Positions 1 to 9,110 of a DNA stretch of 64,000 bases are shown here, piece after piece. The DNA comes from Pseudobutyrivibrio ruminis DSM 9787 (lineage in GTDB: Bacteria > Bacillota > Clostridia > Lachnospirales > Lachnospiraceae). The stretch covers positions 1 through 64,000 of the forward strand of contig NZ_OBMR01000009.1 in assembly GCF_900218035.1 (NCBI RefSeq), read 5' to 3'. The position numbers and the translations under genes are program-made. Every line of letters starts with the position of its first letter. Within the stretch, counting starts at the first letter, position 1. The notes under the pieces were generated by a model, which saw only the letters and a program-made list of their open reading frames with translations, made no database searches and was not told the origin of the DNA.

Positions 1-76
1 CTTTTTCTCTTTTCCGCGTGTCTCTGGCTCTCCTAACAGACACGCCTTTTTAGCTTTTTCTCTTTTCCGCGTGTCT
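1..76. repeat. 23-bp direct repeat (1-23 and 54-76)
   Basis: Positions 1-23 and 54-76 are identical. The repeat begins with a CT-rich tract and ends with GCGTGTCT. The first copy provides the left arm of the hairpin at 16-45; the second copy has no matching right arm nearby. This could be a duplicated terminator half. No coding sequence is associated with it. Confidence 0.75.
16..50 (+). terminator. Probable intrinsic terminator of a gene left of the window
   Basis: GCGTGTCT at 16-23 pairs perfectly with AGACACGC at 38-45, and the stem is followed by a C and five T residues. The 14-nt loop is long. The plus-strand orientation suggests it ends a transcript entering from the left edge. Confidence 0.55.
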
Positions 77-614
77 GGCTCCCCCTCTCAGGGCGCCAAT
101 GTGCCACATAATTGGGCTAAAACTGGTAACAGCCCCTCTCCTAACAGCAATAATCTATGCCTATTATTCCTTCTCAACATAGGCTGCCTCGCAAAACAAG
201 GCTACAATGCCTATTCCAACCTTCTCAACATGAATCATCTATCGTCACAGCCAGGCTAAACCAGCCCATAAAAGCCAACGCACAAGCGAAAAGCCCATTC
301 CCTCAGGCCGCCGCTTGGTGCGGGCAGACTGAGAGTATATCTACGATGATTTGATTCAATTTAAAGTATTAATGGGATTTCGGGTTCGATACATGAACCC
401 ACAATTAGATTGTTATATGAAAACAAATCTTTCAAAAACTCGTTTGATACTATACCTGCTGAAATCAAACTTGTCAACCAATATAGCCGATAATCACCAG
501 CATCAAAAATCAGGCCTATTTCCCCCACTCCCCCAAATTAGCCACTGACTCCGAGCCAGCTCCCTAACACAAGCTATTCTCCAGACACAGCACAACCATC
601 TCCCAAAAGCACAA
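77..614. other. Stretch without a recognisable gene
   Basis: No frame here shows a recognisable domain or a start preceded by a good ribosome binding site. The left half is rich in CC/AGCC tracts and the right half is more AT-rich. Small hairpins are visible, for example GGGTTC/GAACCC around 379-398. The short open frames look like chance. No gene is called. Confidence 0.6.
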
Positions 615-615
615 C

Positions 616-653
616 AAAAAACCCTCCGCAGCGCCGAAGCACCGCGAAGGGTT
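616..653 (-). terminator. Terminator of the MarR-ABC exporter operon
   Basis: Read on the minus strand, AACCCTTCGCGGTGC, a TTCG tetraloop and GCGCTGCGGAGGGTT form a stem with only wobble or minor mismatches, followed by TTTTTT. It lies about 60 nt downstream of the stop of the second ABC gene. Confidence 0.85.
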
Positions 654-714
654 CCAAATATATTCAACTCACTCGGCCTGAAACCAGGCCTGAGCCAGCC
701 CAAAATCCATAGCT

Positions 715-2625
715 TTATGCGTTCTGAATCTTACCTGTATAAAGCTGGTAGTACTTACCGCCTTCCTGGATAAGTTCTTCATGGTTGCCGCGCTCGATGA
801 TGCGTCCCTGGTCGAGAACCATGATGCAATCACTGTTGCGGATTGTTGAAAGTCTGTGGGCAATAACAAATGTTGTACGGCCGTGCATAAGCTTGTCCAT
901 ACCGTCCTGTACGATTTTCTCTGTACGAGTATCGATTGATGATGTAGCCTCGTCGAGAATAAGAACTGGTGGATCTGCGATTGCTGCGCGGGCAATTGCA
1001 AGGAGCTGGCGCTGGCCCTGTGAAAGGTTGCCGCCGTCGCCCTTGATTACTGTGTTGTAACCCTGAGGCAATCTGCGGATGAATCCGTCTGCGTTGGCAA
1101 GCTTTGCTGCTGCAATAACTTCCTCTTCAGTAGCATCAAGCTTACCGTAGCGGATGTTGTCAGCGATTGTGCCTGTAAACAAATGTGTATCCTGAAGTAC
1201 GATACCAAGTGATCGACGAAGGTCCGCCTTCTTGATCTTGTTGATGTTGATTCCATCGTAACGAATCTTTCCGTCAGCGATATCGTAGAATCTGTTAATA
1301 AGGTTTGTAATAGTTGTCTTTCCGGCACCAGTTGCACCAACGAAGGCAATCTTCTGGCCTGGTGTAGCGAAAAGCTTGATGTTGTGAAGGACAACCTTGT
1401 CTGGATTGTAGGCGAAGTCTACGTCGTCAAAGACGATATCACCTTCAAGCTTCTGATAAGTTGTTGTACCTTCTGCCTTGTGGAAGTGCTTCCAAGCCCA
1501 CATTCCTGTACGCTCTTCACACTCAACAATTTCACCGTTCTCTTCTCTTGCATTAACAAGCATTACGTAGCCATCGTCTGTCTCTGGTACCTGGTCGATA
1601 AGCTCGAATACACGCTCAGCGCCGGCCATAGCAAGAACGATTGACTGGAACTGCTGTGATACCTGCTGGATTGGCATGATAAATGAACGAGTAAACTGAA
1701 GGAATGAAACAAGCGCTCCAAGTGTAAGTCCTGTCCAGCCGTTGAGGGCAAGTGTTCCACCAACAACTGCGCAGATAACGTAGTTTACATTACCAAGCTG
1801 CATATTTACTGGTCCTAAACAGTTTGCAAGTCTGTTTGCACGATAAGCATTGTCGAAAAGTTCCTCGTTAAGTCCGTTGAACTTCTCCATAACTTCTTCT
1901 TCGTGACAGAAAACCTTAACAACCTTCTGTCCGTTCATGATTTCCTCGATGTTACCGTTTACTGCACCGAGAGCCTGCTGCTGCTTGCGGAAATATCTTC
2001 CGGATGTGCCAGCAAGTGTTTTTGTAACAAGTGAGATAATGATAATCATTGCGATTGTCACACCTGTAAGGGTTGGTGACATCATAAGCATGTACACAAA
2101 TACTGTAACGATGGTGATTGCACTGTTGAACATCTGTGGGAAGCTCTGTGAAATCATCTGGCGAAGAGTATCAATATCGTTTGTGTAAACTGACATGATA
2201 TCGCCGTGTGCGTGTGTGTCGAAGTAGCGGATTGGTAAATCCTCCATCTTCTCAAACATCTCATTTCTCAAGTCTCTAAGTGAGCCCTGGGCAACGAAAA
2301 TCATAATAAAGTTGTATGAGAACATTGCGATGATACCAACTGCGTAGTATCCAATCAATGTCTTGATTCCATCTGCAAGTGGGCCGAAATCTGTGCTGCC
2401 ACTTTCTAGCATTGGAAGAATATAAACGTCAATCAGCTCCTGCATGAAGGCTGTTCCCTTTGCATTGCAGATTACTGAAAGGAAGATGCAGATAAGTACA
2501 AGTACAAGCTGTGCTGGGTATCTGCTTCCTACATATTTAACAAGGCGGCCGAGAACTCCTCGTCTTGCGGCCTTCTGCTCTTTTGTCAGTTTAGGAATTG
2601 ATCCTGGTTGTGGTCCTCTAGCCAT
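715..2625 (-). CDS. ABC multidrug exporter half-transporter, consensus ATPase site
   Basis: A 636-residue type-I ABC exporter subunit: an N-terminal membrane domain (about residues 35-340) and a C-terminal ATPase domain. The Walker A motif GATGAGKT is at 430-437, the signature LSQGQ at 534-538, and Walker B LILDE has the catalytic Glu at 559. A segment of about 40 residues before the ATPase domain (355-395) is longer than usual. Its ATG overlaps the stop of the upstream half-transporter by one base (TAATG), so translation is probably coupled. The two subunits are expected to form a heterodimeric pump of the BmrCD/TM287-288 type in the membrane, exporting hydrophobic drugs or lipids. The substrate cannot be read from sequence. 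A terminator follows at 616-653. Confidence 0.93.
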   Translation of the reverse strand: MARGPQPGSIPKLTKEQKAARRGVLGRLVKYVGSRYPAQLVLVLICIFLSVICNAKGTAFMQELIDVYILPMLESGSTDFGPLADGIKTLIGYYAVGIIAMFSYNFIMIFVAQGSLRDLRNEMFEKMEDLPIRYFDTHAHGDIMSVYTNDIDTLRQMISQSFPQMFNSAITIVTVFVYMLMMSPTLTGVTIAMIIIISLVTKTLAGTSGRYFRKQQQALGAVNGNIEEIMNGQKVVKVFCHEEEVMEKFNGLNEELFDNAYRANRLANCLGPVNMQLGNVNYVICAVVGGTLALNGWTGLTLGALVSFLQFTRSFIMPIQQVSQQFQSIVLAMAGAERVFELIDQVPETDDGYVMLVNAREENGEIVECEERTGMWAWKHFHKAEGTTTYQKLEGDIVFDDVDFAYNPDKVVLHNIKLFATPGQKIAFVGATGAGKTTITNLINRFYDIADGKIRYDGININKIKKADLRRSLGIVLQDTHLFTGTIADNIRYGKLDATEEEVIAAAKLANADGFIRRLPQGYNTVIKGDGGNLSQGQRQLLAIARAAIADPPVLILDEATSSIDTRTEKIVQDGMDKLMHGRTTFVIAHRLSTIRNSDCIMVLDQGRIIERGNHEELIQEGGKYYQLYTGKIQNA

Positions 2626-4388
2626 TAGTCCTCGCCTCCTTCCTGAGCCTTGTCAAAGTCGCCGCTGCCGGCGCCTGTCTGCTGCTCATAGATTTCCTTA
2701 TAAATCTCATTTCTAGCCATCAACTCTTCGTGTGTACCGAAGTCGTTGACCTTACCATCATCCATAACGATGATTCTGTCAGCATCCATAACAGATGAGA
2801 TACGCTGTGCGATGATAAGCTTTGTTGTGCCAGGGATTTCCTCACGGAAAGCACGGCGGATGCTTGCATCTGTAGCTGTATCTACTGCTGATGTAGAGTC
2901 ATCAAGGATAAGAATCTTTGGCTTCTTAAGAAGAGCTCGCGCAATACAAAGTCTCTGGCGCTGTCCACCAGAAACGTTGGTACCACCCTGCTCGATGTGT
3001 GTGTTGTAGCCATCTGGGAACTTCTCGATGAATTCGTCTGCGCATGCAAGCTTTGCAGCACGCTTTACTTCCTCGTCTGTTGCATTTTTGTCGCCCCAAC
3101 GAAGGTTTTCAGCGATTGTTCCAGAGAAAAGTACGTTGTTCTGAAGAACTACAGCAACCTGATTACGAATTGTCTCAACATCGTAATCCTTAACGTTGTT
3201 GCCACCTACAAGAACTTCACCCTCATCCACATCGTAAAGACGTGAAATCATTGAAACAAGAGTAGTCTTTGCTGAACCTGTTCCACCAAGTACGCCGATT
3301 GTCTCGCCTGAGTTAATCTGAAGATTGATGTGGTCGAGAACTGGACGCTCTGCTGTTTTGTTGTATCCAAAGACAACATCCTTGAACTGGATTGATCCGT
3401 CAGGTACTTCGTAGATTGGATTCTCACCGTTTGTGATTGTTGTCTTTTCCTCAAGTACTTCATAAATACGCTTCATGCTGGCAACTGACATAGTAACCAT
3501 GATGAAAATCATAGCGAAGAACATGAGTGACATAAGAATGTTCATGCAGTATGAGAATAATGAAACAAGCTCACCAGTTGTAAGTGTGCCCTCGATAACA
3601 ATCTCATGTGCACCAAACCAGCTGATAAGGATGATACATACATAAATAACTGCACTCATCATTGGCATTGTGAAGGCGATCATTTTTTCTGCTGCTGTTG
3701 CTGCCTTGTAGATGCCCTGGCTGCCCTTTACGAATTTTGTCTTTTCAAATGCCTCACGAACGTAAGCCTTTACAACTCTGATACCTGTGACATTTTCCTG
3801 TACAGATGCGTTCAAGTCATCGTACTTCTTCATAAGAATTTCGAATAATGGTCTTGTCTTGAAGAGTACGAAAGTCATGAATGCAAGAATGATGACCATT
3901 GCAAAAAAGAAGTTCGATGCAATATGTACATTGATTCTGAAAGAAAGTACCATAGCTACAATAACTGTAACTGGTGCTCTGAATCCCATTCTAAGAACCA
4001 TGATAAACGCGTTTTGCACGTTTGTTACGTCTGTTGTAAGACGTGTAACAAGTCCTGCTGTTGAGAACTTATCGATATTTTCAAATGAGAAGGTCTGAAT
4101 GTTTTCAAACATCTTCTTTCTAAGGTTTTTGGCTAATCCTGCAGAAGCCTTACTTCCGTAAACAGCTCCCATTACGCCGCCAAACAAACCTACGACTGCG
4201 CAAATGAGCATATATCCGCCGATTCGGTAAATCTCGCTCATGTTGCCCGCTTCAACACCTTTGTCTACTAAGTCTGCTACAAGAAGTGGAATTATCATTT
4301 CCATTGCTACTTCAAGAATCATAAAAATAGGAGTAACTAATGCTGCTGCGGTGTATTCTTTTATTTCCTGTAATAATCTCTTTACCAA
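2625..4388 (-). CDS. ABC multidrug exporter half-transporter, degenerate ATPase site
   Basis: A 587-residue ABC exporter subunit with six predicted membrane segments in the first 300 residues. Walker A GGTGSAKT is at 368-375 and the signature VSGGQ at 472-476. Walker B reads LILDDSTS with Asp497 where the catalytic Glu is expected. One degenerate subunit is typical of heterodimeric exporters such as TM287/288 and BmrCD, so this is the non-hydrolysing partner of the following gene. The start is TTG at 4388: GGAGG lies seven bases upstream inside the end of marR and no nearby ATG has a better site. It is the second gene of the marR-ABC-ABC operon. Confidence 0.93.
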   Translation of the reverse strand: MVKRLLQEIKEYTAAALVTPIFMILEVAMEMIIPLLVADLVDKGVEAGNMSEIYRIGGYMLICAVVGLFGGVMGAVYGSKASAGLAKNLRKKMFENIQTFSFENIDKFSTAGLVTRLTTDVTNVQNAFIMVLRMGFRAPVTVIVAMVLSFRINVHIASNFFFAMVIILAFMTFVLFKTRPLFEILMKKYDDLNASVQENVTGIRVVKAYVREAFEKTKFVKGSQGIYKAATAAEKMIAFTMPMMSAVIYVCIILISWFGAHEIVIEGTLTTGELVSLFSYCMNILMSLMFFAMIFIMVTMSVASMKRIYEVLEEKTTITNGENPIYEVPDGSIQFKDVVFGYNKTAERPVLDHINLQINSGETIGVLGGTGSAKTTLVSMISRLYDVDEGEVLVGGNNVKDYDVETIRNQVAVVLQNNVLFSGTIAENLRWGDKNATDEEVKRAAKLACADEFIEKFPDGYNTHIEQGGTNVSGGQRQRLCIARALLKKPKILILDDSTSAVDTATDASIRRAFREEIPGTTKLIIAQRISSVMDADRIIVMDDGKVNDFGTHEELMARNEIYKEIYEQQTGAGSGDFDKAQEGGED

Positions 4389-4390
4389 GA

Positions 4391-4873
4391 TTAATCCTCC
4401 TTCTTTAATTCTACGTAAGATTTGTATTCCCTAGCATTTTGCTGCATCTTTTCAAGGACGCGAATCACAGTGGCGATTTCTTCCTCAGAGATATCCTTTG
4501 TTACGTATTCTTCAACTTCAAGAATCTGATTCTCTATAAGATGATTGAATTCCATTCCCTTGTCTGTTACAACGATTTGCTTTTTGCGGGCATCTCCATC
4601 CACTGATACCTTCGCTATTAAGCCGTCTCTTTCAAGAGTCTGAATCATGTCTGCCAATGTAGATTTAGGAAAATGGAAAACTTTTTCCAAATCTTTTTGG
4701 AAAATAGGCTCAGTCTGTCTAACAAAATAACCAATAAGCCAACCGTTCTTTGTTGTGCAAAGATCCATTTTGTTGTCGCAGGCGCCTCTGTTAATAGCGT
4801 CCTTAACTTCGCGACCTATGCTTCCGCACAAAAAACCTATATGTGTCTTATTGTCAAATTCCTTTGAACACAT
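4391..4873 (-). CDS. MarR-family transcriptional regulator
   Basis: A 160-residue winged-helix regulator. The recognition region runs from about residue 63 (FQKDLEKVFHFPKSTLADMI) into the wing around ARKKQIVVT, and a long C-terminal helix serves for dimerisation. MarR proteins commonly repress their own operon and release DNA when bound by drugs or phenolics. It is followed after two bases by the two ABC exporter genes, so it probably controls drug export. The ATG at 4873 was chosen because AGGAGA lies just upstream. A longer open frame reaches 5074, but its extra residues are the translated promoter repeats and are not credible protein. The promoter at 4974-5002 and tandem repeats at 4920-4971 probably form the autoregulatory site. 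Confidence 0.9.
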   Translation of the reverse strand: MCSKEFDNKTHIGFLCGSIGREVKDAINRGACDNKMDLCTTKNGWLIGYFVRQTEPIFQKDLEKVFHFPKSTLADMIQTLERDGLIAKVSVDGDARKKQIVVTDKGMEFNHLIENQILEVEEYVTKDISEEEIATVIRVLEKMQQNAREYKSYVELKKED

Positions 4874-4919
4874 TTTTTTCTCCTTTCCTCTATAATTTCT
4901 TTCTTTAATTTGCTTTGGG

Positions 4920-4971
4920 AATGTCCGACTTCGGAATGTTCGGTTCCGGACAATTCGGTTTCGGACAATTT
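4920..4971 (-). repeat. About 15-bp tandem repeats, putative MarR operator
   Basis: Minus-strand units AATTGTCCGAAACCG, AATTGTCCGGAACCG and AACATTCCGAAGTCGG follow one another, then a partial ACATTCC. Each carries a TCCGAA/TCCGGA core, and TCCGANNTCGGA near 4925-4936 is palindromic. They start immediately downstream of the -10 box, where a repressor would block initiation. The operator role is inferred. Confidence 0.7.
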
Positions 4972-4973
4972 GC

Positions 4974-5002
4974 ATTATACACTCCAAATTGTGTCCAAGC
5001 AA
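4974..5002 (-). promoter_or_regulatory. Promoter of the marR-ABC operon
   Basis: On the minus strand TTGCTT (4997-5002) and TATAAT (4974-4979) are separated by exactly 17 bases. The predicted transcript start falls inside the tandem repeats, about 95 nt ahead of the marR ATG. Confidence 0.75.
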
Positions 5003-5172
5003 CAAAAAAAATATTAAAATTCTATTAAAAAGTCCACGAGCGACCTCATCCGTGGTATAGTAGACAATAGACATAATGATAGGACTTGAATAGGGGAGAA
5101 CATTAACGTTAGAGAATGGATTTATTGCTTAATCCGCCTTAGGGAAGTAATTAATAAGAAAAGGAGTATAAC

Positions 5173-5730
5173 ATGAGAGAACGAAGCAAAGATTTACGTG
5201 TAAGAAGAACTCTTACCGCAATTAGAAAGTCATTTAACGAACTCGTACTAGCACGTGACTATCGCGAAATCTCAATTACCGATCTTACAGAAAGAGCAGG
5301 AATCAACAGAAAGACATTTTATCTTCACTATACATCTTTGGATGATTTGATTGATGAAATTGAAGAAGAAGTTTCTTCAGACTTATTAGAGCACATCGGA
5401 AAGTATGCATTAGACATGGATCTTAGTGGATGTATCACATACTTCTACAAATATCTTGAGTCATGCAGCAAGGTTCAGAAGAAGCTTATGTGCGACGAGT
5501 CATATTCATTCTTCTACAATGCAGTTGTAGATAAGGTTTTGAACAGTGACGAATTTTCTAAGTTCTTCAACCAGACTGAGCATCCTTCAATCGTACGTTC
5601 ATACACAAAGGCAATCACATCTATTTACAAGGATTGGTTGGCAAGTGGCCGCGACGTAGAATTCAAGACACTTACAGATGTTGCAAGTGTTCTTGTTGGC
5701 AAGGGATACGCTGGCGTTATTAAAAAATAA
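5173..5730 (+). CDS. TetR/AcrR-family transcriptional regulator
   Basis: A 185-residue protein with an N-terminal TetR helix-turn-helix: residues about 13-60 contain ITDLTERAGINRKTFYLHYT, the conserved recognition helix. The C-terminal ligand domain resembles the TetR_C type found in DhaS-like regulators. AAGGAG precedes the ATG. It is transcribed away from the marR-ABC operon, so it could co-regulate the exporter or act elsewhere. The upstream region has CCACG/CGTGG arms (5034-5055) next to a TATAGT box (5056-5061), a possible promoter/operator with weak support. It ends at a strong terminator shared with the convergent kinase gene. Confidence 0.88.
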   Translation: MRERSKDLRVRRTLTAIRKSFNELVLARDYREISITDLTERAGINRKTFYLHYTSLDDLIDEIEEEVSSDLLEHIGKYALDMDLSGCITYFYKYLESCSKVQKKLMCDESYSFFYNAVVDKVLNSDEFSKFFNQTEHPSIVRSYTKAITSIYKDWLASGRDVEFKTLTDVASVLVGKGYAGVIKK

Positions 5731-5742
5731 ATATGAATTATT

Positions 5743-5770
5743 AAAGGCAGGTCGTTTGACCTGCCTTTTT
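5743..5770. terminator. Bidirectional terminator between tetR and the ROK kinase gene
   Basis: AAAGGCAGGTC (5743-5753), a 4-nt loop and GACCTGCCTTT (5758-5768) form a perfect 11-bp stem with T residues on the plus side and A residues on the left. It lies between convergent genes. Confidence 0.85.
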
Positions 5771-5787
5771 GTTTGCTTTTTTACTTA

Positions 5788-6726
5788 TTAAAGGATAAGC
5801 TTCATTGCGCCGTAGATACCAGCGTCGTTTCCAAGTGAAGCAAGAACGATTTTGGTGCTCTTGCAGCCGTGGAATGCGATTTGATTGAATCTGTATTCTA
5901 CTTCATCAACAAGATACTGGCCAGCCTTTGAAACGCCACCGCCAATAACGAAAGCTTCTGGATTTACTACACAAGAGATTACCTGAAGTCCCTGTGCCAA
6001 GTATTCACAAGCACGTCTTGCGATTTCTTTTGCAACTACGTCGCCCTTCTTTGCCTCATCGAAAACAGCCTTTGCATCAAGTGTTTCTACATCTCTAAGG
6101 CTACTTGCATCATCATTCTGAGCAAGACGAATCTTTGCAAGACGAGCAATACCTGTTGCTGAGCAATACTGCTCAAGACATCCGTGATTGCCGCAACCGC
6201 AAGTGTTTTCCTCTGTATAGTTTACTCTGATGTGACCGATTTCTCCTGCTGCACCTGCTGCACCGCTGATGATATCGTCGTTGATGATAACGCCACCGCC
6301 AACACCTGTGCCAAGTGTTACCATTACTGAGCTAGAGTATTCCTTTGCAGCTCCCATCCAAGCTTCACCTAGTGCTGCAACGTTTGCATCGTTACCAGCC
6401 TTAACCTTGAGACCACCGAGGCACTCAGAGAATTCCTTCTCAACATTGAATACGCCCCATCCAAGGTTTACGCAACGGTTTACAACACCGTCATCTGATA
6501 CAGGGCCAGGAATTCCAATACCTACACCTGCTACATCATCGGCAGCAATGCCCTTTTCATCCATCTTCTTAACAACTGTCTGTGCAAGATTCTTAAGGAT
6601 GTTTACACCGCCGTTTGATGTGTCTGTAGGAACCTCCCACTTCTCAAGTAGCTCACCCTCTGCTGTGAATAAGCCGCACTTACATGTTGTTCCCCCCAGA
6701 TCCAATCCAAATCCGTACTTTGCCAT
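5788..6726 (-). CDS. glk: ROK-family glucokinase
   Basis: A 312-residue ROK sugar kinase. The N-terminal phosphate-binding loop is GLDLGGTTCKCGLF, a second glycine-rich motif is VTLGTGVGGGVI, and the ROK zinc signature is CGCGNHGCLEQY. It phosphorylates glucose (or a related hexose) with ATP in the cytoplasm, which fits the glucose released by the beta-galactosidase encoded nearby. The ATG at 6726 is preferred; a TTG at 6735 lies only three bases from GGAGG, too close, while the ATG is 12 bases away, slightly far. It follows the penicillin-binding protein gene by about 27 bp on the same strand. Confidence 0.92.
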   Translation of the reverse strand: MAKYGFGLDLGGTTCKCGLFTAEGELLEKWEVPTDTSNGGVNILKNLAQTVVKKMDEKGIAADDVAGVGIGIPGPVSDDGVVNRCVNLGWGVFNVEKEFSECLGGLKVKAGNDANVAALGEAWMGAAKEYSSSVMVTLGTGVGGGVIINDDIISGAAGAAGEIGHIRVNYTEENTCGCGNHGCLEQYCSATGIARLAKIRLAQNDDASSLRDVETLDAKAVFDEAKKGDVVAKEIARRACEYLAQGLQVISCVVNPEAFVIGGGVSKAGQYLVDEVEYRFNQIAFHGCKSTKIVLASLGNDAGIYGAMKLIL

Positions 6727-6752
6727 TTCTTTCAAAATCCTCCATATTACTT

Positions 6753-8954
6753 CTATTCAACCTGATCCTCCACTGATTCAGTGGTGGTTGTTATCTCTAT
6801 ATCTGTAGCGCCATCTGGTATGGCACCCTCTGGAACTTCTGCTCCATCATAAGTTTCAGTAATAATCCTATATGTGTTTGGCTCCTGAGGCTCTTCCCCA
6901 GGATTTTCCTCATCGAAGACGCCGTATGGCTCCTCTTCTGATTCGCCCTCTTCATCTATCTCTACTTCATCCTGCTGCTCTTCTGTGCCTATGTATTCCA
7001 CTGGCTTTTTGAATTCCGCAGGAAGTAATCCTTCGTGAATAGTGTTCATGTATTCTTCCCAGATTTTAGCTGGGTAAGATGAGCCAGTCAAGCCCGCTAT
7101 TTTCTTGGGCTGATCAGAACCAACCCAAATACTTGTAGTGTAATATCTGGTGTATCCTACAAACCATCCATCACGGTTGTTATTTGTTGTGCCGGTTTTT
7201 CCTGCTGCTGGCATTTCACCTAGGTCGATACCTCTGGCAGTGCCCTCAGCCACTACCGATTGTAGCATATCTGTCATGGTTCTGGCAGCATTTTCTTCGT
7301 AAACTTGCACTTGTTCTTCTTCGGCCTCGTAAAGGACCTCTCCCTCAGAATCAGTGATTTGTAAAATGCAATCTGGCTCTCGCATATAGCCATCATTTTG
7401 GATAGTGGCATATCCTTTTGCCATTTCCAAAGGACTTACGCCAACTGTCAGACCTCCGAGGCATGCTGCCATGCCATAGTCGTCATCTTCTATGTGGGAA
7501 AAGCCCATGTTCTTAAGGTACTGGATTCCCTTTTGTGGTGTCACTTCTGAATAAAGCTGCCATGCAACTGTGTTTTTGGACTGGGCCACCGCCTGACGAA
7601 GTGTGATTTCTCCCGCATAAGTGCCTGTCGCATTATCAGGGCCGCCCTCCTGCTTCACATCCATCACCTTGCTGTCTGGAGTGTAGCCCATTTCGATGGC
7701 TGGTGTGTAAACAATAAGCGGCTTGATTGAGCTGCCTGGCTGACGGAAGCTTTGATATGCTCTGTTTAATGTGTAGCCTGTCACATCCTGGCTACGTCCA
7801 CCGACAATTGCTTTGGTCATGCCTGTCTCGTTATCGATGCACACTCCTGCGGATTGCACTGTGTAGATGCCATCTTCATTTACATCTGTAAAATCCTCCA
7901 GGTGGGAATCTATTGCCGCCTGCAGCTCATTTTGCATGTTCAAATCTATGGATGTGTAAATTCGATAGCCTGATGTAAATAATGTGGTGTTCCACTGATT
8001 ATAAGCTTCATCGTAAGCCCTGTTGTAGGCTTCCTCATCTTCTTCTGAATCAAACTCAGTCTTGAACTCGAAGCCATTCGCCTTCATCAATGCCCTTGTT
8101 GCACAGTAATATGCGTATGTTTCTACGTAGTTATTCTTGATACTGTCTGGTCTTGTCAGCACGATTTCTTCGTTGACTGCTGACGTGTAAGTTGCTTCGC
8201 TGATGACCTTGTCCTTCAGCATGGACGACAATATTGTGTTTCGTCTGGTGATTGTGTTTTCCGGATTCACCACTGGGTCGTAGTAGGTTGGGCTGTTCGG
8301 AATAGCCAGCAGATAACAGACTTCCGAAAGGGACAACTCTGAAATATCCTTGCTAAAATAGCCCTTGGCTGCCGCCTCTATGCCATAATATCCGTTGGCG
8401 AAATATACATTATTTAAGTAGAACTCAAGGATCTGTTCCTTGGAATACTTCTTTTCAAGCTCTGATGCAATATATATCTCCTCCACCTTACGCTGCCAAG
8501 TCTTTTCATTGCTGAGGAAGATTGTTCTGGCAAGCTGCTGAGTGATTGTACTACCACCCTGGGTGATTTCCTTGTCCTTGAGCATTGTGTACAAGGCTCT
8601 GGCAATTCCCTTATAATCAATACCGTTGTGCTCGAAGAACTTTTTATCCTCGATGGAAACGAGGGCTTTCACCGCGTTCTGTGGAATCTGGTCGTAAGTG
8701 ATGTAGTACACATCCTTTTCGCCCTTCAACACAGAAATCGTGTTGCCGTTTGCATCGTACACTTCACTGGTTTCTATCTGTCTGAATGTATCTTCCGTGG
8801 ATTTTTTCACAAGAGAAGTAGCCTCTGATTTTAACTCAGAGACTTGAGCTGCATAACCGCTGGCATAGTAGTAGGTGACGGCCGAAACCAGCAGCAGTAA
8901 CAGTACTATTTGAAGTTTGATTAGTCGAAAGATTTTCTTGTTATTGGCCTTCAT
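6753..8954 (-). CDS. Class A penicillin-binding protein (PBP1A-type)
   Basis: A 733-residue bifunctional peptidoglycan synthase. A single N-terminal membrane anchor (about 10-30) is followed by a GT51 glycosyltransferase domain with EDKKFFEHNGID (catalytic Glu102) and GGSTITQQLAR. The transpeptidase domain carries GSSIKPL (SxxK serine), SKN and KTGTTN motifs. The C-terminal tail of about 80 residues is Glu-rich and probably disordered. It polymerises and cross-links the cell wall outside the membrane. The length is normal for the family. It is divergent from galM, with about 155 bp between them. Confidence 0.95.
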   Translation of the reverse strand: MKANNKKIFRLIKLQIVLLLLLVSAVTYYYASGYAAQVSELKSEATSLVKKSTEDTFRQIETSEVYDANGNTISVLKGEKDVYYITYDQIPQNAVKALVSIEDKKFFEHNGIDYKGIARALYTMLKDKEITQGGSTITQQLARTIFLSNEKTWQRKVEEIYIASELEKKYSKEQILEFYLNNVYFANGYYGIEAAAKGYFSKDISELSLSEVCYLLAIPNSPTYYDPVVNPENTITRRNTILSSMLKDKVISEATYTSAVNEEIVLTRPDSIKNNYVETYAYYCATRALMKANGFEFKTEFDSEEDEEAYNRAYDEAYNQWNTTLFTSGYRIYTSIDLNMQNELQAAIDSHLEDFTDVNEDGIYTVQSAGVCIDNETGMTKAIVGGRSQDVTGYTLNRAYQSFRQPGSSIKPLIVYTPAIEMGYTPDSKVMDVKQEGGPDNATGTYAGEITLRQAVAQSKNTVAWQLYSEVTPQKGIQYLKNMGFSHIEDDDYGMAACLGGLTVGVSPLEMAKGYATIQNDGYMREPDCILQITDSEGEVLYEAEEEQVQVYEENAARTMTDMLQSVVAEGTARGIDLGEMPAAGKTGTTNNNRDGWFVGYTRYYTTSIWVGSDQPKKIAGLTGSSYPAKIWEEYMNTIHEGLLPAEFKKPVEYIGTEEQQDEVEIDEEGESEEEPYGVFDEENPGEEPQEPNTYRIITETYDGAEVPEGAIPDGATDIEITTTTESVEDQVE

Positions 8955-9110
8955 TCTCGGACCACCTTGTTTTGATATAAATATATTACCATAATGTCAT
9001 TTCTTTGACATTTTTACCTTTATAAATTGATTAATTATTTTGTATCTCTTGTATTAAAAACCACATACATTTATCATTAGTGTAGTTAATTTTATAGGGA
9101 GGTTTTTATC

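Noticed and set aside
503-703. Minus-strand frame downstream of the ABC genes
   Set aside because: It contains the operon terminator and has no recognisable domain or ribosome binding site.
4874-5074. In-frame N-terminal extension of marR rich in VRNR/FRSR
   Set aside because: It is the translation of the promoter tandem repeats; the ribosome binding site and family length support the start at 4873.
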